This document shows positions 45,243-56,900 of a DNA stretch of 64,000 bases, piece by piece (positions within the stretch are counted from its first letter, which is position 1; each line of letters opens with the position of its first letter). The notes beneath the pieces are model-generated. The model was not told the DNA's origin. It saw only the letters and a program-made list of their open reading frames with translations, and made no database searches. A program made the translations under genes and the position numbers. The DNA is from Helicostylum pulchrum (Eukaryota; Mucoromycota; Mucoromycetes; Mucorales; Mucoraceae), in NCBI GenBank assembly GCA_025677825.1, contig JAIXMO010000024.1:310001-374000 (forward strand), read 5' to 3'.

Positions 45243-45836
45243 ATGCCTACTCTTGTTCGATTGCGCTTTCATTGCTTTGTATGTGATACTGGCTTTACTT
45301 TTCCGCAAAACCTCAAAAGACACCTTTTACTACATCAAATAGTAGTTAGAACCACAGGTCGTTTGCGTCGCTACAACACTCCCGAGTTCACCTACTACAC
45401 CTCTACCACTCGTACCAATGATGATTTCGTCTGGCATTTTTCCTGCCCTTCCTGTATTCGACACTTTCTTCACCTGGAAGACTTGCGAGTACACTTCTAT
45501 AGTGATCATGGAGAGCAAGCTTCCCCTCCTCCTCCTCCTCCTCCTCCTCCATCACCACCACCACAGCAGCAGCAACAACAACAAGCTCAACAAGCTCATA
45601 AAAGAGCTGTAGAGGCTTTAGAAGAAGCTCAACGGGCTCACCAGAGAGCTCGCGTGGCTCAAGGGGAAGCGCAAAGAGCGCAAGAAGAGAAAGAAGCTCA
45701 ACAACAACAACAACTGCAACAACTACAACAACAAGCTCAAAAACAACAGCAACAATTAGAAGAAAGACAATATCTTTTTTACTTTATTTTTCTTTTCTTT
45801 ATTTTTTCTTATTTCTATATTTTCTTTCTTTATTAA
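45243..45836 (+). CDS. Two-finger C2H2 zinc-finger protein with Pro/Gln tracts and hydrophobic tail
   Basis: Intronless, 197 residues. Finger 1 CFVCDTGFTFPQNLKRHLLLH (C-x2-C-x12-H-x3-H) at about 11-31; finger 2 CPSCIRHFLHLEDLRVHFYSDH (C-x2-C-x12-H-x4-H) at about 67-88. Then a run of prolines, Gln/Ala-rich coiled coil (about 110-175, with repeats like EEAQRAHQRARVAQGEAQRA), and a last 22 residues made almost only of Phe, Tyr, Ile and Leu. A nucleic-acid binding role is expected from the fingers. The tail could be a membrane anchor or simply translated T-rich 3' sequence after loss of the original stop. Confidence 0.7.
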   Translation: MPTLVRLRFHCFVCDTGFTFPQNLKRHLLLHQIVVRTTGRLRRYNTPEFTYYTSTTRTNDDFVWHFSCPSCIRHFLHLEDLRVHFYSDHGEQASPPPPPPPPPSPPPQQQQQQQAQQAHKRAVEALEEAQRAHQRARVAQGEAQRAQEEKEAQQQQQLQQLQQQAQKQQQQLEERQYLFYFIFLFFIFSYFYIFFLY

Positions 45837-46984
45837 AGTAAAATAAAAATTGCTAATTTCTTAAACGTTATGCTGATTGGAAAAAAAAAATAGATGTATA
45901 AGAGAGCTCTTTTTTTTTCAGTGTTTTTATAATTCTAATTAAAAGTATCATCCTCTACAATAAAAAAAAACTGATGCAAAAAGTTTTAAAATAACGAAAA
46001 ACAAGGATTGGGAAATTTTGAAGAAGAACGAACCCTTGAGTAGATATTGAATTGTCCCAATTAAGCATTTATTCACAAGTGGCTAACCGCTAAACTCCCC
46101 CCCCCCACCGTAAAGGAGGAAATACTGTCAGTTGGTTATATTTAGTAGTTTTGTAAAATAGGATTCCACCCTTAAAATCGAATAGTGGCGTTAAAGCAGA
46201 GGACCGACGAACGTCCTGGTGGGATTTCTCCACCCTTAAATAGACTCTACCCTTAAATCGAACACTCTTAAATAAAGCCCGCTACTGTACAATTTGACAA
46301 ATATCCCATAGTTGATGATTCCTTCTCCAGACTTGTCATCATTCTTGTTTTTTCCTTATACCGTTTCTGTTCCATCTAGCTCCGCCCTCTTTTTTTTTTT
46401 AGCTATGCGTAAATCATATAACATATTTATAGTTTTACTCTATATTAGGATTTACTTTCACTTTTTTAAAAAAAGTAACGTCGCACTGACTTTTTGTCAA
46501 TGATGCGTTTATAAAGTATTATTCGTGTTTTTGTTTTTTTGCTTGCCTTTTTTCTTTTCAGTACAAGCTCCGTTGCAAAATTTTCTACATAAAAAGTGAA
46601 ACAAAAATTTGCTAGACTACTTTCTATTTACTATTCAATTGAGCAGGATAGAGAGGACATGACAAAGAACTTGGAGTTTTATTGAAGCATACACAACACT
46701 TTTTGTTTAAAAGTACGCCACTTGTAATACCAAAACTACTCAATTAGGCTTTTTTCTTTTTCCCTGGGTCGCTACAACAAAATAAACAAAAGATCTTCAT
46801 TGGTACTTGAAAAGGTTATTACAGGTTTTAAAATGGATTTGGAACGGATGATATATAATGCAGAATACACGTGACAAGAGATTTTTACCCGTATTTGAAA
46901 AAGTGACAAGTAACACACAATACCCCCCGCATTTTTTCACTAGTATATTTTTTTTTTCCCTTTTTTTCCCTTTAACACTTTACT
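45837..46984. other. Intergenic, holds a dispersed repeat, otherwise nothing recognised
   Basis: Frames here are short and low in complexity. The repeat at 46160-46290 is described separately. The right end is the 5' flank of ICP55. Confidence 0.4.
46160..46290 (+). repeat. Dispersed repeat, partner at 6110-6235 (inverted)
   Basis: GATTCCACCCTTAAAATCGA, then CCACCCTTAAATAG, CTACCCTTAAATCGAACACT and CTTAAATAAAG: four tandem-like variants of ACCCTTAAATCGAA within 110 nt. The reverse complement of 6110-6235 has the outer and inner blocks in the same order. Confidence 0.5.
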
Positions 46985-48955
46985 ATGTTTCGCTCTCGTT
47001 TATTAAGACTTTCCACCATTGCAGGTAATATACACACACAACAAACTCGTTAAAGATACTAAAAAAAAAAAAAAAATCAAGTTGCTCAAAGAACTGTACT
47101 TCAGTCAACAACTCGTCGTCTGAATCCCGTTCGTCCTGCGTGCCAAAGGTTCTTTGCTTCTGAACGTGTACCTGAAACTCATAAGCGTTCGTTTGGTCAA
47201 CCAACTCCAGTCACTCACCCTAATATTATGAAAAAGGGTGAAGGTAAAATATAATAAACAGGAGTATTTTTGTTAGTGCTTACTTTTTTTTTTTATTTAG
47301 TAACACCTGGTTTAACTTTGGAAGAATTTGAAACAAGACGTTCCAATTTAATGAAATCATTACCAGAAAATAGTACTGTGGTAAGTTTGGGTTATGGAAC
47401 AAGATATATGACCAACAATATCTTTTATCCGTTCCATCAAAATACGGATTTTTGGTACTTGTGCGGATTCAATGAACCAGATGCAGCCATGATTTTAGGT
47501 ACACACAAAAAAGGGAGAGCAAAAGAATGAATTTTAATATGTTGTGTTATGTGTAGAAAAGGATAATTCTAAGCGTGGGTATAAACAAACCATGTTCGTT
47601 GCCCCAAAGAGCCCTAGTGCGGAGTTATGGGATGGCCCTAGAACCGGTGTTGAGGGAGTAACAGAAATATTTGGTGCAGACGAAGCTTATGAAAACACAA
47701 GATTCCCTAACTACTTGAAAAAAGTGCTTAGCTCTGCAGAACATATATTCATGGATAGCCCTGGTGAGCAACCTACTTTAGCATCAAATGAAAGTACCAA
47801 AAAGTTGATTGAAACTGGTACGTTGGCTTCTTTTTTTACTCCGGCGTCTTGGAATAAGAAACGTTTGGTGTTTTCAAAAAAGGGTGTGTGGGAGAGAGAA
47901 AGAGATAAAGAGAGAGAGAGGATTTTTTTATAAGACGTTATTTCTATTTTTTTTTTTAAAAAAAAAGAGTGCAGCTATTAATTCTCTCTTTTATTACTAG
48001 GTCTTAAATTACAAACAATTTTGCCCCTGAGTAAAATAGTTCAAGAGCTAAGAATGATCAAGAGTGATGCGGAAATAGAAATTATGAAAAAGTCAGGTTT
48101 GATTAGTTCAAAGGCATTTGTTGAAGCGATGAAATGGACAGAGCCAGGTACCACAGAGGGACAACTTTGGGCGAAATTCGATTTTGAATGCAGAGTCAGA
48201 GGTTCTACCATATTAGCATATGTCCCTGTTATTGCAGGTGGTCCAAACGCCCTGTCTATGCATTATGTTCGTAATGATATGGAATTAAAGTAAGTAAAAA
48301 GAAAAAAAAAACCATGTGCTTCTTTTAATTTTTTAAAAAAAAATAGGGATAACGACTTAGTTTTGGTTGATTGTGGTGGAGAGTATAATGGATATGCTAG
48401 TGATATCACTCGTACATGGCCTGTCAACGGTACATTCTCTGAAGCTCAACGTGAACTTTATCAAGTCGTTTTAAACGTAAATAAATCTTGTATCAAGATG
48501 TGTACAGAAGCAAACATTATTTCTTTACATGGTATTCATACACACTCTGTAAAAGTAATGAAGCAGGAACTTCAAAATATTGGATTCAATGCAAATAGCT
48601 GGGTAAGTTATGGGTTTGTCGAGCTTATAGATATATATATAAAAGATCTAACGATTTTGCTGTGTTATAGGATATTGAACGCATTCTCTATCCTCACCAC
48701 GTTGGCCACTACTTGGGTTTAGACGTTCACGATTTACATGACTTGGACAGATCTCGTAAATTGAAAAAGAATATGGTGATTACTGTTGAACCTGGAATTT
48801 ATGTTCCATTTGATGATAAATTCCCTGCTAAATACCAAGGTATTGGTATTCGTATTGAGGACAACGTCGTGATTGGAAAGAACGAACCCTATGTATTAAC
48901 TGCCAATTCGCCTAAAGAAGTTGTCGATATTGAATACTGTTGCGAAAACAAATAA
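46985..48955 (+). CDS. ICP55: Mitochondrial Xaa-Pro aminopeptidase ICP55 (APP3)
   Basis: Seven exons, join(46985..47024,47082..47243,47301..47498,47557..47883,48001..48289,48347..48602,48671..48955), 1557 nt, 518 residues. The N-terminus (MFRSRLLRLSTIAG...TTRRLN) is an Arg/Ser-rich mitochondrial presequence. Aminopeptidase P N-domain at about 67-240 (RYMTNNIFYPFHQNTDFWYL), then the pita-bread catalytic domain with both metal aspartates (VLVDCGGEY, SDITRTWP), the histidine in PHHVGHYLGLDVHD, and glutamates in TVEPGIYVPF and GIRIEDNVVIG. Icp55 trims one residue from presequence-processed proteins in the matrix and stabilises them under the N-degron rule. Convergent with DUS3. Confidence 0.93.
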
Positions 48956-49037
48956 TACCATGATTTATTATTCAATCTTTTTTTTTTTATTTATTATTTA
49001 TCTAATATAAATAATACTACTGTTATATATATATTGT

Positions 49038-51469
49038 TTAACCCTAAAAAAAAAAAAGAAAAAGAAAATTAGTATATAGTGTAATAATAATAATAATAAA
49101 TTTTTTTGTACCTCAATCTTATCAAAAGAATTGGCCTTATGCTTAGGTAAGAAAACGAAATCATCAGGAACAGGACCAAGTAAAAGTTCAGAGATCTTTA
49201 CCCAATCAGAAGCAAGAGGACTTGCCATTAAAGTTTCAAGATCATTACGACCTTGGTAAGGAGGAGGTCTTTGATTCATATGTTGAGGAGGATGCTCCAA
49301 AATGCCAACAGGAATATATCTGTACAAGAAAGATTGCCATTCACAAAGGAAACGTCTAGTTGTGTTCAAACCTTGACTATCAGTACCCCAATGTTCTAAA
49401 CCATAATCACAGAAACGCTTCATCATATCAAGACGTTCGTTAGCAGAGATATCCCAATGACGTTGGTTTTTAATTTCGTCAAAAATCCAGGGCTTAATCA
49501 AAGCTCCTCTACCGATCATGACACCGTCAACACCACTCACTTCAATATCACGGTTATAATCTTCAAAACTCATAATATCTCCGTTACCGAAAAGAGGCAT
49601 TCTGTGTGTCAAGTTTTTCATCTTTCCAACATAATTCCAATCAGCCAATTTGGTATATCTTTGAGTACGAGAACGACCATGAATAGTACTTAAAGCAATA
49701 CCCATCTCATCGAGTTTAGGCACAATACGGCCAGCAAGTGGTTGACTATCCTTAATACCAGTTCTAAATTTGGCGGTAATAGGAATATCGGTCACGCTTT
49801 GCATGCCCTTCAAAATCTTGAACATACGACCTCTAGCATCCAATAAAGCAGATCCAGCACCTTGCTTGAAAACAAGATCAATAGGACAACCCATATTAAG
49901 ATCAATAAAATCAACATCAACTTCTCTATTCAAAACTTCACAAGCCTTGGTAACTTGTTCGACTTTAGAACCACAGATTTGAATACCAAAGATATCTTCA
50001 GACTTGTGACGCTTAGTTAATGCCCATTCAGATTGTTGGCCCTTGAGTAAATTAGCTGCTAAAGCCATTTCACCACAAGTAACATCAACACCATATTCTT
50101 TACACACTCTACGGAAAGGCAAGTTACCAACTGTAGTAAGAGGTGCAAGATAAGTTTTGTTTCTAAAATCAATAATCTAAACATTTTTTTTTAAAAACCG
50201 TTAACATTACTTTCTTTTTTAAAAAAAAGAAAAAATAAATAAAAATATCACACCTATACCTTCTTGTAACCAGTATCGATAGGTCCGATAGGCTTTTCTG
50301 TCTCTTGTTGAGCAGACTCTCCTCTAGTGACATTGGTAAATTCACTAGCAGCGTCAAAAAATTCTTCGTTTTCACTATCACTTTCAACTTCAGGCTTGGG
50401 TTTCTTAGCAGAAGGTTCGGATTGTGTAGCAGTAGTAGGAGCAGAAAGTAAATCAGGATCCTCTAATGCCTTTCTCTTGGCAGCGTTGGAAAGATTGGTA
50501 GCTTGTTCGTCTGCAATTTCTTTTTGAACTTGAACCATATATGCTTTGGTTCTAGGGAAATCGTACTAGTGAAAAAAAAATCAATACCTTTTGTCCTACC
50601 TCCCCTTTTTACTGCTTTTTTTTTTTTACCTTTTGACGTAAAAGAGTAGTTTGTGTACCACTAGAAATACCGTTGACAGTATAAACGGGATTTTTAGCAG
50701 CAATCTTTTCATTTACAACAAGTTTGTTGTTTTTATCAAGATGTGCCTTGAGGTAACGGCACTTATAACCGTAATGACACCTTTTTTTTTAAGAAAAAAA
50801 AAAGTAAGTTACCAATACAAAAATAATTCTAATACTCTCACAAAACTTACTTTCCAAAAACGTTGAATTGAACGCAGTTGTCACCAAGATCAGCGGGCTT
50901 GATCTTTAAGTATGCTTCTAAATCATGAGAGAATTTACAGCTATAATCATCTATTAGTTCACTTTTTCAAGCGCAAAAAAAAAAAAAAAAAAAAAAAAAC
51001 TTACTTTTCGCTAAATTCACATTCTTCTCCACGAGCTGTTGCTTTACAAAGCTAATTAAAACAAAAAACGGTCAAAAAAAAAATCCAACGAATTTAAATA
51101 AACTTTGTTCTTACTCTGATAGAATCTTCAATACGTTTCTTTCCTCTTTGTCCTTTATTAGCACCACGAACATTCTATATTTCCCACCAAAAATATATCA
51201 ATTTCATAATTCACTTCAAAAAAAAATTTTTTTAATAATATACCTTTTGCTTCTTTCCGTTGGACCTTTCTTTAGGCTCTCCTTCTGCAGCATCGTCATT
51301 AACGGCTGCCTCTCGTTCAGCTCTTTCATCTTCAAACCAACGTTCTTTTCTGAACCTATAAAAAAAAAACTATTCAGTTTCAATCCTCTTCTTATCTAAA
51401 AATAGAAATGTCCCCCACTTACTCGGGCTTAATATGGGCTTCGCCATCTCTATGCACAAACTGAACCAT
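49038..51469 (-). CDS. DUS3: tRNA-dihydrouridine(47) synthase DUS3
   Basis: Multi-exon gene from MVQFVHRDGEAHIKPE to a last exon after SFDKIE. The N-terminal part has two CCCH-type fingers (CKATARGEECEFSEKCKFSH and CVQFNVFGKCHYGYKC), then a charged linker. The TIM-barrel begins at IIDFRNKTYLAPLTTVGNLPF. Key segments: CGEMALAANLLKG, FIDLNMGCPIDLV with the catalytic cysteine, KFRTGIKDS, TIHGRSRTQRY, PLFGNGDIMSFEDY, GVMIGRGALIKPWIF. It reduces U47 in the tRNA variable loop with FMN and NADPH. The final intron (49044-about 49110) gives the usual short end; without splicing it the frame runs on through low-complexity codons to 48998. An intron near 50.98 kb holds a 25-nt homopolymer. Confidence 0.94.
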
Positions 51470-52179
51470 TACTTTAAAGAATATGTATCAAGAAAGAGTA
51501 ACGTTGAAGCTTTTTTTTTTTTTAAAAAAAAAAAAAGGGCTGGTGTGTGACGGTTAATGTGACGGTAAGGATTGGGGGTTGAGGTTGATCAGACTTATAA
51601 AAAATGACTATGTAGTTTATTAATTAATTAATTAATGAAGATATGTGTGCCTTGTAAATGTAAACTAGCAGCTCCGGGCTGGCTTCGCCAGGCCTTCTCT
51701 CCGACGTACCTGCGGTAAGCTATTTCTTAACATATAATAAGAGGCTACTTTTTTCGCTCGCTACGCTCACGAAGCAGTGTCGCCCTGCGAGCTTAGAGAC
51801 TTATTAACTTTTTTCTCTCGGCTAAATCAAAGTAGCATGTTCAGCGTTGATTTATTTATTCCTAACCTCCTAGTTACTCCATGGCTTAATTTCCTTTCTC
51901 TTTACCATCACTTTCCTATTTTTCATCTACCTAATAACAAGAAACATAGAAAAAAGGAGATGCACAACTGATACTACTACTGTCGAATGGTCTTAAATGT
52001 GATATACTCGTTATATGAGCTTCCTGCAACTCTCTCTTTACAATAAAAAACTTTTGCTTTGGGTCAAGAATAGACATATTGAAATCTCTCTCTCCTCTTT
52101 TTTATATGTGTTTCTTTTTGCTTCTTATCCATTGGGCATATATGAAGTCATCAGTGTGAGTGTGTCTACGGGAATGCTC
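51470..52179. other. Intergenic, GC-richer island and (TTAA)n
   Basis: Contains a (TTAA)n-like tract at 51619-51637 and, at about 51668-51800, a locally GC-rich stretch with the inverted repeat GGCTGGCTTCGCCAGGCC and the phrase CGCTCGCTACGCTCACG. No gene recognised; possibly an old repeat. Confidence 0.35.
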
Positions 52180-53920
52180 GTTGTAGGTGGCGGATTGGGA
52201 GGGTATTTGCCTTGACTAATGATGAAAGTTTATAGATACTTTCCTGTAATGTAAATGTTATTTGACGTTAGATTTAGAGAAATAAAATATACATTATAAT
52301 TGTTATATACCTTAATCGCAAACCACTTCGAAGCATTGTTGGCGAACTCGGGCAGGGAGTTGGTGATGTTTAGGTTGCAATATGGATTTACAACGTACGG
52401 CCCTGGTGCAACAAGAGATAATGTGTTCACCTCACACTAGGTGCCTAGTAAAACGCAAAAAGAGCTTGTTACTTTGTATTTGATTTCATCAGCTCTCAAA
52501 ATGTATAATTACCACTAAGCTGAATAAATAAAATATTCAAGTTCTCTTCTACGACTGACGAGGTGTTCATAATGATGTTGTCCAAGGCGCACTTGCTTTC
52601 AATAATGAGTTTAAGATAATCGTCATCGATTTTTTGACTGGTCATTTTTCTTGCGGCCTCTATATTACTTATATCGTTTTCCACCTCATTCACCAGGATG
52701 ATTATTCGGGCATCGACTTTGTATGTTTCCTCGCATGCTGCCGACTGTGATTCCCCCCTAAAGTATGAAGGTCAGTTTGAACGTATCAAGATATGCATAT
52801 GAAGATATATTTACCATTTGACATAAATCATGTCTTCAGGGAACAATGACTCTAAAATATTAACCCATATTTTAACCACATAATCTAACTCGGTGGGGTT
52901 TTTCTTCGACTTTGGATTTAAAGTATCTCTTCTTTTGCGGTAGATATTGATACTAAAATAGGAATAAAATATAGTAAGAAGCATTGTAACTCACATATTT
53001 GTCTTCTTTTATATTTACATGTGACTATAGACGAAAAACAAGGCTTCGTTTGGCCCATTCATATTATCGAGTTCGAGCTTTCTAGACACTTTGTAGGCCC
53101 TATCGAGATCGCCTTGTTACAGATGCTAAAAAAATAAATATCATTTCAGCAATAGTTTAGAATAACTGTTAAAATAATAAAACCTTGTTCACATCTTTAA
53201 TTTTTTGCTCCATACTCTTACTATTAAAAAAGAATTTACGGCCATATTGACATATAATTACTTTCCATTCTTCGTCCGTGAATAGTCCTTTTTGAGAGCT
53301 TTCACGTTCGTCAGATAAATTGAGCGTTGAATTCAAACGTAAACTACGGGAGCTCATTAGGTTTTAATAATCAATCTAGCTAAATCAAATACCTTATCTT
53401 TAATTGCTCTTTCTTATTTACACTCCAGAACCCTTTACTGCCGTTTTCTCCGGCATTCTTCAAAATAGTTCCGACACTCTTACGCCCAAACAACACAGGG
53501 TCTTCTTCCTATATTGATAAGTAAATACAATAGATTAATAACTTCAATGGTATATTAACTGTGCTGTATCTAAACTTATTACTTCTTGACTTGCTGCTTC
53601 AATGGTTTCTACTTTTCTCTTAAGGTTACTCACAATCGTCATCTTGCCACGCACGGTCTTCAAAGCATTCTTCTTTTCAATATCAATTATCTCGCGTTTA
53701 TTAAGACTCTCTTCTGCCTTATTCAATGATTTAGTGATCTCTTCTCTCGCCTTTGTCTTTACCTCCCAGTATACACGCGCCTCGTTTGTCTTAATGACCT
53801 TTTTAAGAAATAAGTCAGTATCAAATAAACTGTTTGTTATATCGTTATACTTACGTTAAAATCATTTTCGACCACATTTTCACACCATTTTACCAATCGG
53901 ACACTAATTCACCTAGGCTA
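52180..53920 (-). pseudogene. Broken member of a PD-(D/E)XK-like multi-exon family
   Basis: Minus-strand exons can be followed from about 53920: LVKWCENVVENDFN / VIKTNEARVYWEVKTKARE ... AASQE / EEDPVLFGRKSVGTILKNAG / LRLNSTLNLSDERESSQKG ... KDVNK / HL-stop-QGDLDRAYKVSRKLEL / YRKRRDTLNPKSKKNP ... / GESQSAACEETYKVDARIII ... QLSG / GT-stop-CEVNTLSLVAPGPYVVN. Two in-frame stops (TAA just after HL, TAG after SGT) break an otherwise consistent eight- to nine-exon gene. The GES...VDARII...IEAAR...KLIIESK order suggests a PD-(D/E)XK-type fold like that of the gene at 59879-60740. The function of the family is unknown. Confidence 0.6.
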
Positions 53921-53959
53921 AATTTATTCGTTATTGATTTTATAATCCGGTAAATAGTC

Positions 53960-54125
53960 GCTCCACAGCGAACAGTCGCTTATTTCAAAGTAACTAGACG
54001 CCTCTCAGCGACTATCCGCTCAATTTTAAGCGAATGAGAAGTTTGGGCGAATAATAATAATAAGAAAATTGCTCTATCCGCTTCAGTCGCTACATTCGCT
54101 GTAAAAGCAGTAAACAGCTTTTTAA
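53960..54125. repeat. GCGA/TCGC-rich repeat island
   Basis: About ten short motifs of the type CAGCGA, AGTCGCT, TCCGCT, AAGCGAAT in both orientations within 165 nt (for example ACAGCGAACAGTCGCT and TCAGTCGCTACATTCGCTGT). It lies exactly between two broken members of the PD-(D/E)XK-like family. Could be a junction or element end. Confidence 0.4.
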
Positions 54126-55470
54126 AAAAAAACCGCTACTCGCTCAGATCGAGCGCATTTTCCTATAAAGTAACGAAATACATCCACTTCACAAAGATTT
54201 ATCAGTCTGTATAGTTTGGGTGAAATCATATCCATGATAAAAGCTGACATCTGATATCCTTCACAGAGAACGCCGCAAAAAACAGGATTTGAAGCTTGCG
54301 GCATCACTCGATCATTGTAAGCCGTACGCATATGACGGCCAAGTTTAACTAAATCTGTTTCCGTTGCTGAAGTTTTCTTAGGAGGCTTGAATTCAGCTAA
54401 AACAACAATCAACTTAACATTTACGAACAAACTATAAACCATAAAGTCGGGTTTATATGATTTATTTAGTTTGCCGTTTGTCCTACTTGTATTAACATTA
54501 AAAAACCCCGTTAGTTAACTATGCATTCATAGCTATCTTTAATATTTACAATTATCGTTGTATTCTGAAGCGACTATCAGAAGTAAAAACAGATTGCAAC
54601 ATTAATGAAAGGTGGTGATATACGTAAGAATCTTCAACAACACAATCAGGAGGACCGTAGGCAAATGAAGGCAGTCTAAATAAAGATATAATCGATCGTA
54701 TTAGTGATATCTGAAAATATAAGTGTTAAACTTTTGTTGGCATTTACATTTGCCTTAAAAAAAGGGCCCTATGAATATCTAACAAACTGTTATTTGTAGT
54801 CGCCTCAGTCAAGAATTGGGCACTCATAGACAAAGATGAGATCCAATCGATAGGAGGAGTCTTCAGAAAAAGAGAAATAAAAGTTGTTAGCAGCGTCGTC
54901 ACTTTTTTTCTAAAAAAAAAGCAGAATCTCACCTCCGAGATGTCCATGCACCATTGCACACTTTTGTTGCATCTTTCGAGACGATACGATTTGTACCCCA
55001 AACCAGACATGATCGAGTGGTGTATCTCTGCGCCAAAATACTTCGTAACGGAATTAGAAATATCATTCAAAGCTCTATGATAAATTACAAGGTGATTTAA
55101 TTTTAGTTATGTTTGAAAGCTTCTTCTTTCTTTCGACTTACAGAATTACAGAACGCGAATGTCTGATAGGTTAGAGCGATCACTTTTAACTCTTTTAGAA
55201 TTATACTTTAACAAATTGCATTTGTCAGAAATATTGTGATCCCGAAGCATCCATATATCACATGGCTGGTTTTCAGCTTCGGGAACTGGGTCAGATGGTT
55301 GTTGGTAATAAAAGAAGTACTCGCATGTTCTACCAGGATGATGACCAATCGAAAAGTCTGAACCTACATCTTCCTCTTGTTGTTGTGATGTAGGTGCTAC
55401 AGATTAGTTTACTTCTTTTCCTTTTTGTGTTTGCGACGTAATATTATTGTCCTACAAAATAAGTATATAA
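54120..55470 (-). pseudogene. Second broken PD-(D/E)XK-like family member
   Basis: Exon-like pieces in order on the minus strand: HHPGRTCEYFFYYQQPSDPV ... NLSDIRV / ALNDISNSVTKYFGAEIHHS ... WCMDISE / PPIDWISSLSMSAQFLTEAT / LPSFAYGPPDCVVEDSYVYH ... RFRIQR-stop / NKSYKPDFMVYSLFVNVKL IVVLAEFKPPKK then LVKLGRHMRTAYN, NPVFCGVLCEGYQMSAFIMD and SPKLYRLINL. PDF..., 15 residues later EFK, is the PD-(D/E)XK signature in its classical order. One stop interrupts before the core exon and no clean terminal exons are seen. It could contain a non-canonical intron instead; I call it degenerate. Confidence 0.5.
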
Positions 55471-55589
55471 AACGCGACAATTAGCTGTTGTAATAACTTT
55501 ACTCTTTTTTATAGGAAATCCTTAGTACACGTTCTATTTACGCGCTCAGAAAAAAAAATGTGGCAAATTGTTTTTTACTTACTTTTATA

Positions 55590-55690
55590 AAGTGCCATAA
55601 AAAAGGTAGTCTGATATCTTTACACTAACACAGTCGGGTGGGCCACAATTGAAGGTTTGTGACAAGCGCTCTTATATACGATGATTGCTT
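55590..55690 (-). pseudogene. Fragment repeating part of the adjacent family member
   Basis: Reads RLSQTFNCGPPDCVSVKISD, similar to LPSFAYGPPDCVVEDSYVYH about 1 kb away on the same strand. Only this exon-sized piece is left; a sign of local duplication or an extra exon of the same old gene. Confidence 0.35.
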
Positions 55691-56193
55691 TAAGAGGAAC
55701 AATATAAAATAAAATATTAACATTAAAGAAAGAAAAGTGATTTAAAAAAAAGACGGAATAAATATCCAATGGATATTTAGATAAAATAGCGGGTCTATTT
55801 GCTCATGTGATCTATTCAATCATTACTTTTTTATATAAAGTTAGCCCATCTATTTTTTATATCTTGTGAGAGCTTTAACAAGTCTTTAAACATTCTGGCC
55901 ATATCAGTGGTAGTCAGTAGAGTTAATATTCCAATTGATAAGGGGTGGTAAAAAGGAAATAATGACAGTGATCTCATTTCTGTCAAAAAAAGAAAATGAT
56001 ACACAAAAAAAAAAGAGCTGTTAACGACATATTTAGAATACAATTACAATGCATATATATTCTAATACAAGTTGTATTATATCCCTTTCATGTAGGTTAA
56101 AGTATTAGTATTATTTATTATGCCAAATAAGGAAAAATTAAGAGAAAGAGAGAATATATCATGACTTCCACGAAAGAAAACAAAAGGGTCTTC
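55691..56193. other. Intergenic with short repeat
   Basis: Includes the 55757-55815 partner of the 2019-2070 repeat. A minus-strand frame at 55831-56043 shows no domain. The right end is 3' flank of the peroxiredoxin gene. Confidence 0.35.
55757..55815. repeat. Short dispersed repeat, partner at 2019-2070
   Basis: GATAAAATAGCGGGTCTATT, then CATGTGATCTATTC: same order and spacing as at 2.0 kb. Confidence 0.4.
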
Positions 56194-56900
56194 TTACTCC
56201 TCTTCAATCGTTTCATTAGACTCGTCCTCAGAGCCTTTTTGAAGAACCTTCATTACATTATTAATATGATAGTTGTAGCTAAAGAATGATTCAAACACAT
56301 GTTTTACTTCACCATCTTTACCAATAACATAAGTTGTACGTCTAGAATAACTAGTTAATTTTCATATCAACCAATTATATGTATATAAAAACTTACTGAG
56401 GGAAACCAAACAATAATTTAGGTACTTGGTAAGCACTACGGAGTTGTCCTTCGGTATCAGCTAATAAGGTGTAAGGTAATTTTTGTTTACTGGCGAATTG
56501 TTCATGAGATTTGACGTTATCAGCGCTAACACCAACGACTTCAGCGCCCAACTTTTGAATTTCCTATAAACGATTAAAAAAAAACTTTAAGGTTTACTTT
56601 TTTTTTCTGGCAACTTTAAAAAATATAATTCTGATTGTTCTGTTACTTCTAAATTATCACGAAATGCACAAGCCTATTTTCATTTTAAAAAGTATTAAAA
56701 AAAACCCGTTGTAGATCATACAAGTACAATTTTTTTTTTTTTACCTCTTTACTGCAGACATAGGTACTATCCTTAGGATAGAAAAATAATACCACAGTAG
56801 ACTTACCGATGAAATCCGAAGTACTAATTTCTTGATCATGTTGGTTCTTCAAAGTAATATCAGAAGGAGCCTGTTTATTAAGTAAAGCGTGAGGAGCCAT
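56194..56900 (-). CDS. PrxQ/Bcp-type peroxiredoxin
   Basis: Four to five exons starting MAPHALLNKQAPSDITLKNQ. Thioredoxin-fold AhpC/TSA-type: VVLFFYPKDST, then YVCSKE / ACAFRD with peroxidatic and resolving cysteines four residues apart, as in PrxQ/Bcp proteins. GAEVVGVSADNVKSHEQFAS, LPYTLLADTEGQLRSAYQVP, RRTTYVIGKDGEVKHVF follow, and an acidic tail (EDESNETIEEE). It reduces hydroperoxides with thioredoxin. The Pro-Gly usually before the first cysteine is replaced by Thr-Tyr-Val. No targeting signal is obvious; the yeast relative Dot5 is nuclear. Start: first ATG, after a poly-A/T leader. Confidence 0.88.

Noticed and set aside
48998..49110. Longer DUS3 C-terminus with a leucine and phenylalanine run
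   Set aside because: It is translation of an unspliced AT-rich intron; the GTACAA donor and TTTTAG acceptor give the short normal end.
51668..51800. GC-richer stretch with a hairpin that might be a tRNA or small RNA
   Set aside because: No T-loop or anticodon-arm consensus could be fitted; hairpin alone is not enough.
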